DNA of 7,476 bases from BM520 sp964594665 (GCA_964594665.1 CAZQNY010000130.1:1-7476); one strand, 5' to 3'. Shown: positions 1-5,583, counted from the stretch's first letter. The notes: a model not told the origin generated them from the sequence alone. Numbers and translations are program-made.

Positions 1-4
1 TCAT
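1..4 (-). CDS. Possible start of a minus-strand gene leaving the window
   Basis: An ATG lies on the minus strand at positions 4-2, preceded by AAGGA (complement of 10-14), a reasonable Shine-Dalgarno sequence about five bases upstream. Only the first codon is inside the window, so the product is unknown. Reading the same region in the frame of the TGA at 3-1 meets another stop at 27-25, so this is not the end of a gene coming from the right. A tandem dyad at 102-137 lies about 100 bases upstream and could control it. The gene itself is inferred from the start context alone. Confidence 0.4.
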
Positions 5-9
5 TGTAT

Positions 10-14
10 TCCTT
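10..14 (-). promoter_or_regulatory. Ribosome binding site for the left-edge gene
   Basis: The minus strand reads AAGGA followed by ATACA and then ATG. A purine-rich Shine-Dalgarno is not frequent in this window, which supports a real start at position 4. Confidence 0.4.
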
Positions 15-101
15 GTTTTAGTTTTTAACTGAGGCATTGAGCTCCAGCTATTATTTTTAGTTTCTGGCTGCAATTAATTAAATTTTCAAATGCAGCGCAT
101 C

Positions 102-137
102 GGGGAAATCCCCTATATGTACCCCCGGGAATTTACC
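102..137. promoter_or_regulatory. Tandem dyad operator-like element, left copy
   Basis: GGGGAAATCCCC at 102-113 is a near-perfect inverted repeat (GGGGA/TCCCC). Exactly 24 bases later, 126-137 reads CGGGAATTTACC, which matches the first unit at 8 of 12 positions. The same unit with the same 24-base spacing occurs at 3270-3306. In both places the better copy is nearer to the minus-strand gene. On the minus strand the motif reads TAGGGGATTTCCCC, and CATTTG follows at 92-87, which could be part of a Bacteroidota -7 box. The binding protein is unknown; the NarL-type regulator encoded at 300-965 is a candidate by proximity only. Confidence 0.5.
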
Positions 138-299
138 TGAATGTAGAATATGAATAAAGTACGAAGCCTGTAAAGCATTGAAAAAATGGCGTTTGTTATT
201 TTCGGCACAGAAATGAATATTTCGGGATTTGAATAAAATTAATCATATTTAATATTTTGATATTCTGTACCAGCCTGATGCAATTTAGAAAAAGAAATT
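138..299. other. Intergenic region without a recognisable gene
   Basis: This stretch lies between the operator-like element and the end of the response regulator gene. The longest ATG-started reading frame noted on the plus strand is about 16 codons. There is a weak 5-bp dyad (GAAAT-GAAT-ATTTC) near 210-223 but no T-run that would make it a convincing terminator. I see no tRNA or repeat here. Confidence 0.5.
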
Positions 300-965
300 C
301 TACTGTATGAGAATGTTTATATCCAAAAGGCCTGATTTTATTGCAAACAGAATTAGCTCCAGCGAATTTTTTGTCTTCGTTTTCTCCTGTAAATGAGCTT
401 TATGTTTCTCCAGCGTGCGTACACTAATGTTTAATTTTGTGGCAATATCCTTCATCGTAAACTCCTGGAACATTGCATTTAACACCTCCATTTCCCTGTT
501 GGTAAGGAATATGTTACTTTCAACCTGATTCTTGCCTGTGTTCCTGTCTCTTTTTATGATAGATAACACCTTGTTGTTAAAATAGAATCCTTTGTATAAA
601 ACATCACGAACAGCCTCTTTAAATGTTGCTTCATTGCAGTTTTTCAGCAGATATCCATTAACCCCTTCTTTAAACATCTCTGCAATCACCTGCTCCTGGT
701 CAATCATGGAGAGGATGATGATTTTAATTTCAGGATACGTCTTACGAAGGTATCTGGTGACTTCCACTCCGGTCATCTCCGGCATCTTTAAATCAAGAAT
801 TACGAGATCAATGTTGCCGTTATTTGCCTTTACTAAACTGATAACTTCTTTCCCTGTCCCTGCTTCATGAATACAATTGATTTCTGAAATATCACTTAAA
901 AGAGCCAGAATTCCTGATCGAAAAAGAGTATGATCATCAGCCAATATAATGTTATAGTTATGCAT
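300..965 (-). CDS. NarL/LuxR-family response regulator
   Basis: A 221-residue two-domain response regulator. The receiver domain spans residues 4-120: acidic pair Asp10-Asp11, phospho-acceptor Asp58 in VILDLKMP, Ser86 at the switch Thr/Ser position, and Lys108 in GYLLK. All catalytic positions are present. A linker follows, then a LuxR/GerE helix-turn-helix at about 153-212, starting LTNREMEVL and with the recognition helix around SVRTLEKHKAHL. Length is normal for the family. Its ATG overlaps the kinase stop by 8 bases (ATGCATAA), which implies translational coupling and makes the kinase at 958-1734 its likely partner. Phosphorylation should promote dimerisation and DNA binding in the cytoplasm. 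Targets are not known; the GGGGAAATCCCC dyads in this window are candidates by inference. Confidence 0.95.
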   Translation of the reverse strand: MHNYNIILADDHTLFRSGILALLSDISEINCIHEAGTGKEVISLVKANNGNIDLVILDLKMPEMTGVEVTRYLRKTYPEIKIIILSMIDQEQVIAEMFKEGVNGYLLKNCNEATFKEAVRDVLYKGFYFNNKVLSIIKRDRNTGKNQVESNIFLTNREMEVLNAMFQEFTMKDIATKLNISVRTLEKHKAHLQEKTKTKNSLELILFAIKSGLLDINILIQ

Positions 966-1734
966 CTATGGTTATTTTGATTTCAAATCCACTTTCTGAT
1001 TTTGGTACCTGCCATTCAGCTCCCATCGACTCAATACGACTGATTATATTTTTTAACCCCAATCCGCCTGTTTTCATCTTTTTGTAAAAATCAAAGGCAG
1101 CACCGTTATTTCCGATCCTGACATATTTTTTGTTATCCTCGGAATTAAAAATTACAAATATCTCTGTTCCTCCGGAATGCTTAATGCCATTATTTATTAG
1201 CTCAAGAATTATTCTGTATAACTGTAATGAAAGATCTTTGTCAAAATCATTGAACGAATTATCCGTATCAACTCTGATTGCAATGTCGGATTCAATATTG
1301 TCGGCAATTTCCTGTATGGCAGGTACTAATCCAAACATATCCAGTACGGGCGGGAGCAATGCATGAGAGATACGTCGTACGTCGGCAATGGACTTATTCA
1401 GTTGAGTTGCACAAATCCGGAATTTATCCTGAAGTTGTTGGTTCTCAGGTAGTGATGACCCTAATTGTGAGAGGATGAGATTAACATATGATAGATTAGC
1501 GCCAACTTCATCATGCAGATCTCTGGCAATACGTTTACGTTCTTTTTCTATTGTCTGTATCTCATTTCTGAGCAGCTCTTTTTGATAGGTAAGGCTGATT
1601 TGGTTTTTTTCAAGGTCAGCCATAACCATCCTGCGGCTGTAATAATAGTAGAGACCTATAATTACAACTGTAATAAGGAATACCAAAAGGCTTCCTGCAA
1701 GAACCAAATCAAAAGGAGTTAAACTTGAATCCAT
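958..1734 (-). CDS. Short membrane-bound histidine kinase, HisKA_3 class
   Basis: A 258-residue sensor kinase. Residues 1-10 precede a single membrane helix at about 10-32, followed by YYYYSRR as the cytoplasmic anchor and a coiled-coil linker (about 38-68). The HisKA_3 dimerisation domain holds the phospho-acceptor His74 in ARDLHDEVG. The HATPase_c domain shows the N-box at about 174-187 (ELINNGIKHS), a G1-like segment IGNNGAAFD at 207-215, and the glycine-rich GGLGLKNI at 223-230. The usual Asp of the G1 DNG motif is Asn209. There is essentially no extracytoplasmic domain, so signal input must come from the membrane or a partner; the 7TM protein just upstream is the obvious candidate. It overlaps the response regulator start by 8 bases. 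A possible promoter lies at 1754-1788. Confidence 0.93.
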   Translation of the reverse strand: MDSSLTPFDLVLAGSLLVFLITVVIIGLYYYYSRRMVMADLEKNQISLTYQKELLRNEIQTIEKERKRIARDLHDEVGANLSYVNLILSQLGSSLPENQQLQDKFRICATQLNKSIADVRRISHALLPPVLDMFGLVPAIQEIADNIESDIAIRVDTDNSFNDFDKDLSLQLYRIILELINNGIKHSGGTEIFVIFNSEDNKKYVRIGNNGAAFDFYKKMKTGGLGLKNIISRIESMGAEWQVPKSESGFEIKITIDA

Positions 1735-1753
1735 TCTTTTTCATGTAAAAAAA

Positions 1754-1788
1754 CAAAAGTACTAAATGCATTTATAATATTTAACAAA
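1754..1788 (-). promoter_or_regulatory. Possible promoter for the kinase-regulator pair
   Basis: On the minus strand TACTTTTG (complement of 1754-1761) fits the Bacteroidota -7 consensus TAnnTTTG exactly. A TTTG (complement of 1785-1788) lies 23 bases upstream, at the long end for a -33 box. It would give a leader of about a dozen bases before the kinase ATG at 1734. The 102-base gap here is larger than the other gaps in the cluster, which fits an internal promoter. No dyad of the GGGGAAATCCCC type is present. Confidence 0.4.
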
Positions 1789-1836
1789 GGATCACATTGG
1801 TTTTCTAAATGTAATAATATGTCTGGTATATTTAAT

Positions 1837-2523
1837 CTATTCTTGTGTATGCGGCTTAACCTGTCTCCGGCGATTTTTCGCACAGATATGTATGGAATAT
1901 GATATTAACAGACAATAACAAGTGTAAAATATTGATCGAATGAAAAACAGAATTGTAAACTGCCTTACAGAAAAGAGCCCCTCCTTACTTCCTATAAAAT
2001 CAATTAAAAATGAAGAAGAGTAAAACATAAACAAGGCAATTGAAAATATTCTGAACGCATCTGTGTCATCTGAATTTTTATATGATTTCATGTTTAATAT
2101 TAAAAACAGAACAGATAAAATGATTACCAGTGTGTTTGAAAAAACAATTAAATACCCACTAAATAGCGATTCTGCATTATTTAGAGGTAGTAGCAAAAAG
2201 TATAGCCCGATAAAAAAAATTGGTACAGATATCAGAAGACTTTTCTTTTTAGGCAATCTGAATTTGTAAAGAAAAATTGCAAATAGGAAAAATGCATCCA
2301 TAATTGTTAGAATATGGCTATGAATCATATTATGAATGCCATTCATAGCCATATAATTCAGAATAGTAGATGCAGTGAAAACAAAAAGACAATAAACTAC
2401 AATTGCCTTAAATATTGTTGTCAGGTTTTTCCAGTGAAAAATCCCGATGATTACAGGTATCAGCATAAGCTTTGCCACAATATCATTGATAGCAAGAAGT
2501 TGATCATTTGATAATTCTATCAT
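1837..2523 (-). CDS. Seven-helix membrane protein of unknown function
   Basis: A 228-residue, strongly hydrophobic protein. I count seven likely membrane helices, at about 10-30, 36-58, 70-87, 95-114, 121-145, 156-178 and 187-213. Positive residues cluster in the loops after helix 1, helix 3 (KFRLPKKK) and helix 5 (MKSYKN) and in the C-tail (KNRRR). By the positive-inside rule the N-terminus is outside and the C-terminus inside. No enzyme or transporter motif was recognised. The gene sits 25 bases after the lipoprotein gene and 102 bases before a kinase that has no sensor domain, so a sensory or transducing role is plausible; this is inference from context. An alternative is a small unrelated integral membrane protein. 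A 14-bp perfect inverted repeat lies inside the gene at 2312-2354. No clear Shine-Dalgarno precedes the ATG. Confidence 0.8.
   Translation of the reverse strand: MIELSNDQLLAINDIVAKLMLIPVIIGIFHWKNLTTIFKAIVVYCLFVFTASTILNYMAMNGIHNMIHSHILTIMDAFFLFAIFLYKFRLPKKKSLLISVPIFFIGLYFLLLPLNNAESLFSGYLIVFSNTLVIILSVLFLILNMKSYKNSDDTDAFRIFSIALFMFYSSSFLIDFIGSKEGLFSVRQFTILFFIRSIFYTCYCLLISYSIHICAKNRRRQVKPHTQE
2312..2354. repeat. Perfect 14-bp inverted repeat inside the 7TM gene
   Basis: ATATGGCTATGAAT at 2312-2325 is the exact reverse complement of 2341-2354, with a 15-base loop. It falls in codons for residues about 57-71 (YMAMNGIHNMIHSHI), at the end of helix 2 and the following loop. The mRNA could form a stable hairpin here. 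No T-run follows on either strand, so it is not an intrinsic terminator. Confidence 0.85.
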
Positions 2524-2548
2524 AGTAATCGTTGTGTAGTCTGTTTAT

Positions 2549-3211
2549 TTAAGATGGGTCGTTTCCTCCACAAACATCCGGACATTTAATTAAATTATCC
2601 CAATATTTTTCATTTGCGCTTTTTGCATTGCTCTTTGTATTGTCTTCATTACCCATTAGAAGTTCAATATCATTTCCATTTAAACCGAAAGATATATAAA
2701 TTTTGTCATTCTGAACATATGGCTTCAGGCCGGAAAAGTTTTCATTTGGGATTACCATGGCGTAGGGGGTCACTTCGGTTGTTGATGGTAATGCATATTT
2801 AAAGCTATCCAACCACACCTCTAATGAGTCGTATACTGTTTGTGTCCATTCTGATCCATCAAAATACTCCAGTGTATTATAGTCATTGTTGAAATTACCT
2901 GATGTGAGTGTTCCCTGGCATACGGCAGATATCAAACGATAATCATCACCGCTTTTACCCAGGAACAGACGCATATACTGATTTGTTTGTCTGATCTTTT
3001 TCTCTACATCACTGAGAAAAAGATATTGCCCGTCAAAATTTTGATAAATAGTAAATTGAGAGTTACTAAGGCTATCCTGCCAGGCATGAGCAGTGGCTAC
3101 AGGAACCTCATTTGAAGATGATTTTGAAGATGATTTTGGTTTTTGACGCTGGTTACACTGAATGAATAAAATAGCAATAATTGCGCTAATAATTGTAATC
3201 GTGTTTTTCAT
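2549..3211 (-). CDS. Small secreted lipoprotein of unknown function
   Basis: With the ATG at 3211 the product is 220 residues. It has a short signal sequence (MKNTITIISAIIAILFIQC) ending at a putative lipid-modified Cys19. Gln at -1 is atypical, so lipidation is likely but not certain. A Ser/Lys-rich linker follows (KSSSKSSS), encoded by a 12-base tandem repeat. The rest (about 38-220) is soluble, rich in aromatic and acidic residues, with further Cys at 98, 210 and 214; the last two form CPDVC near the C-terminus. No known domain was recognised. A longer reading from TTG at 3241 is unlikely because it places charged and aromatic residues before the signal peptide and would overlap the candidate promoter at 3239-3246. 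It is the first gene of the lipoprotein-7TM-kinase-regulator cluster, 25 bases before the 7TM gene, and may be the exported sensing part (inference). Confidence 0.75.
   Translation of the reverse strand: MKNTITIISAIIAILFIQCNQRQKPKSSSKSSSNEVPVATAHAWQDSLSNSQFTIYQNFDGQYLFLSDVEKKIRQTNQYMRLFLGKSGDDYRLISAVCQGTLTSGNFNNDYNTLEYFDGSEWTQTVYDSLEVWLDSFKYALPSTTEVTPYAMVIPNENFSGLKPYVQNDKIYISFGLNGNDIELLMGNEDNTKSNAKSANEKYWDNLIKCPDVCGGNDPS
3111..3134. repeat. Two-copy 12-base tandem repeat in the lipoprotein linker
   Basis: TTTGAAGATGAT occurs twice in direct succession, with a partial third copy after it. Because 12 is a multiple of 3 the frame is kept; on the minus strand it encodes the serine/lysine linker just after the lipid Cys. 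Such linkers can vary in copy number by slippage without harming the gene. Confidence 0.8.
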
Positions 3212-3238
3212 AACATAAAAAGGTTTTGTTATTCTCCA

Positions 3239-3246
3239 CAAATGTC
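3239..3246 (-). promoter_or_regulatory. Candidate -7 box for the lipoprotein gene
   Basis: The minus strand reads GACATTTG, one mismatch from TAnnTTTG. It lies 23 bases from the near edge of the dyad at 3270, placing the dyad next to the -33 region. Predicted transcription would start near 3232, about 20 bases before the ATG at 3211. Confidence 0.35.
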
Positions 3247-3269
3247 ACGAATTGAATGTTCATATTTCT

Positions 3270-3306
3270 GGGGGAAATCCCCTAATTGAATATGGGGGAA
3301 ATCCCT
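3270..3306. promoter_or_regulatory. Tandem dyad operator-like element between divergent genes
   Basis: Two copies are seen: GGGGGAAATCCCC at 3270-3282 and GGGGGAAATCCCT at 3294-3306, in direct orientation with a 24-base repeat distance. Each unit is an inverted repeat (GGGGA/TCCCC). The pair sits in the middle of the 162-base region between the lipoprotein start (3211, minus) and the small ORF start (3374, plus), about 23-24 bases from a TTTG-ended promoter-like box on each side. Such a position suits a dimeric activator acting on both promoters. The same arrangement occurs at 102-137. Confidence 0.65.
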
Positions 3307-3330
3307 GATTTTTTTATCAAAAACTCTATT

Positions 3331-3338
3331 GACCTTTG
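3331..3338 (+). promoter_or_regulatory. Candidate -7 box for the small plus-strand unit
   Basis: GACCTTTG differs from the TAnnTTTG consensus at one position and lies 24 bases after the dyad pair. It mirrors GACATTTG on the other side. Transcription would start near 3345 and give a leader of about 30 bases before the ATG at 3374. Confidence 0.35.
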
Positions 3339-3362
3339 TAACTGTAAAAAATCACAACGCAG

Positions 3363-3370
3363 AAAGGTGA
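3363..3370 (+). promoter_or_regulatory. Ribosome binding site of the 69-codon ORF
   Basis: AAAGGTGA lies three bases before the ATG at 3374, with the GG about seven bases upstream. It is the best Shine-Dalgarno match in the window and selects this ATG over the in-frame Met7. Confidence 0.6.
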
Positions 3371-3373
3371 AAT

Positions 3374-3583
3374 ATGAATAATGGTTTTAGTATGCGATTC
3401 AATGTAATTTCCAGTGTCATATTTGACAATACCTGCTGTTATGTATACGGTAATGACTTTAATTCCCGCTTTGAAGGCAGTACCCCTCCAAATCCCCATA
3501 CTTATCTGGTTTATAATGACCTGTATCCTGACCAATTAACTACCACAGGAGTATTGGATCGCTTTGTTTCACTGGAAAAGTGA
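3374..3583 (+). CDS. Small 69-residue protein of unknown function
   Basis: This ORF starts MNNGFSMRFN and ends VSLEK. The product is soluble in appearance, with no signal peptide or membrane helix. Visible features are a Cys-Cys pair at 21-22, a central STPPNPHTYLVYNDL segment (36-50) rich in Pro, Tyr and Asn, and a charged C-terminal end. I do not recognise the family. Support for expression comes from context: a good ribosome binding site at 3363-3370, a promoter-like box at 3331, a dyad operator upstream, and a strong plus-strand terminator 69 bases after the stop. It is alone in its unit. The opposite-strand frame over the same bases lacks these signals. It could be a small regulated protein or peptide of the divergent signalling cluster. 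Alternatively the transcript could act as an RNA and the ORF be incidental. Confidence 0.6.
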   Translation: MNNGFSMRFNVISSVIFDNTCCYVYGNDFNSRFEGSTPPNPHTYLVYNDLYPDQLTTTGVLDRFVSLEK

Positions 3584-3586
3584 TCC
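3556..3586 (+). other. RNA hairpin over the stop codon of the small ORF
   Basis: GGATCGCTTT at 3556-3565 can pair with AAAGTGATCC at 3577-3586 through nine Watson-Crick pairs and one G-U pair, with an 11-base loop. The UGA stop (3581-3583) lies in the 3' arm. There is no T-run after it, so it is not a terminator by itself. Confidence 0.55.
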
Positions 3587-3619
3587 GTTGTGAGCGCCTG
3601 CCCGGGCAATCCATAAATG

Positions 3620-3635
3620 GATAAGTCGACTTATC
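3620..3635. repeat. Perfect 16-bp palindrome
   Basis: GATAAGTCGACTTATC is its own reverse complement. It lies between the small ORF and its terminator, 12 bases after another palindrome, TGCCCGGGCA (3599-3608). It may be part of the structured 3' end of the transcript or a protein-binding dyad. Confidence 0.7.
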
Positions 3636-3651
3636 TTTAACCACTGCATTT

Positions 3652-3681
3652 CCGTACACCGCCCGGTGTACGGTTTTTTTT
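3652..3681 (+). terminator. Strong intrinsic terminator of the plus-strand unit
   Basis: CCGTACACC (3652-3660) and GGTGTACGG (3665-3673) form a perfect 9-bp stem with a GCCC loop, followed by eight T (3674-3681). On the minus strand no T-run follows the stem, so it works mainly for plus-strand transcription. The T-run overlaps the stop codon of the convergent hydrolase gene (3680-3682). Confidence 0.9.
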
Positions 3682-4468
3682 ATTTCTGCTGTAAAAAGGC
3701 GATTGCTTTGCTGTTGAAATCTTTAGGCTGATCGACATTACACACATGACCGGCGCCGGGAATAATCTGCAGCACCGAGTGGGGATGTTGTTTTACCAGT
3801 AACTGAATGGCAGGAAGGAACATATAATCCTCTGCACCCATTAGATATAACACAGGATGCTTTATCTCATTTTCATAGAAGTACTTTAACAAGGGAAGAA
3901 TTTCCGATTTCATGGCAAACCATTTCAAAAACTCTCTCTTTCCCCATCGTGCACCTTCTTTAATAAAGTATGTCCTCGATTCTTTGTGGTTATTCTTTGG
4001 CATTAATATGAACGCCATTGTGGAGTATATCCAGTGATATGGGATGAACCGTTTTGTTATATTGGCAAGGCGCATAAGGAACCTCGACCTGCGGTTTAAC
4101 CGCAGTACAGCGCCTCCCATGATGAGTTTACTGACCCTCTCAGGATAGATTTCTGCGATATACCGTGTTACAATTGTGCCCAGCGACATGCCAACAAAAT
4201 GCGCCTTTTCTATGCCTGTTGCATCCAAAACGTCAATGACATCTTTACTGACCTCATCGAAAGAGTATTGATTGATAAGAATATCCCTGAACTGCTCTTT
4301 TGACCTGCCATGACCACGAAGATCAATAAGCAGAACATTGAAGGCATTGGCAAAAGGCCTTATCTGTCTGTACCATAAAGAACTGCTTCCGCCGGCACCA
4401 TGCAGCAATACCACCCATTCCGTGGAGTTGCTGTTTTTATATGTTTTATAGAATAACGTGTTTTTCAT
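3680..4468 (-). CDS. Alpha/beta-fold hydrolase
   Basis: A 262-residue alpha/beta hydrolase without signal peptide, so cytoplasmic. Visible motifs are HGAGGSS at 23-29 (oxyanion region), DLRGHGRS at 49-56, the nucleophile elbow GMSLG at 93-97 with Ser95, the likely acid Asp214 in GAEDYMF, and His241 in GAGHVCNVDQP. The catalytic triad is complete and the length is typical. A lid region lies at about 122-200 (rich in Arg, Phe, Trp). Resemblance is to the broad esterase / carboxylactonase-like group; the substrate cannot be told from sequence. It has its own upstream region after the FAS1 terminator and a modest AGGG ribosome binding site. A 5-bp dyad TAACG-N6-CGTTA at about 4485-4500 lies just upstream and might be regulatory. 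The gene converges on the small plus-strand unit. Confidence 0.92.
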   Translation of the reverse strand: MKNTLFYKTYKNSNSTEWVVLLHGAGGSSSLWYRQIRPFANAFNVLLIDLRGHGRSKEQFRDILINQYSFDEVSKDVIDVLDATGIEKAHFVGMSLGTIVTRYIAEIYPERVSKLIMGGAVLRLNRRSRFLMRLANITKRFIPYHWIYSTMAFILMPKNNHKESRTYFIKEGARWGKREFLKWFAMKSEILPLLKYFYENEIKHPVLYLMGAEDYMFLPAIQLLVKQHPHSVLQIIPGAGHVCNVDQPKDFNSKAIAFLQQK

Positions 4469-4510
4469 AAAATACCCTGCAATATAACGCTATTTCGTTA
4501 CTGCGGTTAC

Positions 4511-4547
4511 AAAAAACAAAAAAAGCCGCACATTTGTTGCGCGGCTT
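4511..4547 (-). terminator. Intrinsic terminator after the FAS1 gene
   Basis: On the minus strand AAGCCGC (4547-4541) pairs with GCGGCTT (4529-4523), separated by an 11-base loop, and a T-rich tract follows (complement of 4511-4522, interrupted by one G). It lies 20 bases after the FAS1 stop and separates that gene from the hydrolase. Confidence 0.85.
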
Positions 4548-4566
4548 AAACATGGAATACAATGTT

Positions 4567-5583
4567 CTACATGTCGCTATAGTCCCTTTCAACTGTTGGT
4601 ATTGATGGAATAATTACACCATCAATTACATGTATTACACCGTTACTGCCCTGTACATCCGTTAATACAACGTTAATATCATCTTCAAGCATTACCCGTC
4701 CATCACTTACATTCACCATAATTCTTTTCGCCGGATTCAGGGTTTGAATGTATCCTGACTGTACCATATCGCTGGTAACATTACCTGATGCAACATGACT
4801 AAGAAGTACCAGATTGAGAGCTGCTCTTGGAACCTCAGCCAGTCCATCAACGCCCATTTGATCAAAGAGCTCATAAAATGCACTGTTTACAGGAGCAAAT
4901 ATTGTGAATGGACCGTCAGCGCTCAACGCTTCAACCAAACCTGCTTTAACTACTGCATCTACAAGTACTGTGAATGCTTTGTTATTAAGCGCATGGTTAA
5001 CTACTGTCGGGGGCATAAGAACCTTGTCGATAAGGTGTACCACTCCGTTGTCGGCAGCAATATCCGTTTTAATAATGTTAATATTGCCGTTGAGTAAACC
5101 TTTCTCAGGAATTACATACAATGACATGGGATATCCTTCAGTGGAATTACTTAAGGTCGTGAGGTAACCCTCTGTCAGGTATCTGCTGAATACTTTTTCT
5201 CCAAGGGTGTGATATAACAGTACGCTTGTAAGCACATCCATTGGGATATCTTCGATTTCACGGAAATCATTTTCACGCATAAAAGCTCTGAATGCATCAT
5301 CTGTTGGAGCGAAAACCGTGGCATTTTCAATGGTCGTAAGGGCTTCAGCAAGTCCGGCATAAATTACTGCTTCTTCAAGGAGCTGGAGTTCATCACTTTT
5401 AACAACAAGATCGACAATTGTTGTTCCATTATTGACATTATTGATGTCATACTCGCTGTCGGAGGTAACTGTTTTTTCTGCTGCAGGTACAGCCATCATA
5501 TCTTCTTCTTTTTCACAAGCGGCAAGCGTTATTCCAAATATTGCAATTGCTGCCATAATCATTATTTGCTTTACATTTTTCAT
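4567..5583 (-). CDS. Lipoprotein with two fasciclin (FAS1) domains
   Basis: With ATG at 5583 the product has 338 residues. The signal peptide ends in the lipobox LAAC with Cys23. The following EKEED is acidic, like the surface-export signals known for Bacteroidota lipoproteins, so a cell-surface location is likely. FAS1 domain 1 spans about 53-192: H1 motif TVFAPTDDAF (89-98), LLYHTLGEKV (122-131), H2 motif ADNGVVHLIDKVLMPP (177-192). Domain 2 spans about 197-326: FTIFAPVNSAF (226-236), LLSHVASGNV (260-269), SNGVIHVIDGVIIP (313-326). FAS1 domains usually serve adhesion or matrix binding; the ligand here is unknown. A longer reading from TTG at 5613 adds only a Lys/Asn-rich stretch and is less likely than the ATG directly before the signal peptide. 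It is a single-gene unit with its own terminator and is divergent from the kinase at 5774. Confidence 0.93.
   Translation of the reverse strand: MKNVKQIMIMAAIAIFGITLAACEKEEDMMAVPAAEKTVTSDSEYDINNVNNGTTIVDLVVKSDELQLLEEAVIYAGLAEALTTIENATVFAPTDDAFRAFMRENDFREIEDIPMDVLTSVLLYHTLGEKVFSRYLTEGYLTTLSNSTEGYPMSLYVIPEKGLLNGNINIIKTDIAADNGVVHLIDKVLMPPTVVNHALNNKAFTVLVDAVVKAGLVEALSADGPFTIFAPVNSAFYELFDQMGVDGLAEVPRAALNLVLLSHVASGNVTSDMVQSGYIQTLNPAKRIMVNVSDGRVMLEDDINVVLTDVQGSNGVIHVIDGVIIPSIPTVERDYSDM

Noticed and set aside
1..27. End of a minus-strand gene with TGA stop at 3-1
   Set aside because: The same frame meets another stop codon at 27-25, leaving only a few codons; a start at position 4 fits better.
102..113. 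GGGGAAATCCCC resembles a eukaryotic NF-kappaB site
   Set aside because: The surrounding genes are bacterial, so the likeness has no meaning; it is treated as a bacterial dyad.
3326..3535. Minus-strand 69-codon frame opposite the small plus-strand ORF
   Set aside because: It lacks a good ribosome binding site, runs through the plus-strand promoter and leader, and has no terminator; the plus-strand frame has all of these.
3652..3681. Bidirectional terminator for the hydrolase gene as well
   Set aside because: The minus strand after the stem reads AAATGCAGTGG with no T-run, so only plus-strand termination is supported.
4795..5167. Plus-strand open frames of 87-100 codons inside the FAS1 gene
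   Set aside because: They lie opposite a clear two-domain FAS1 coding sequence and show no motif or start signal; they are shadows.
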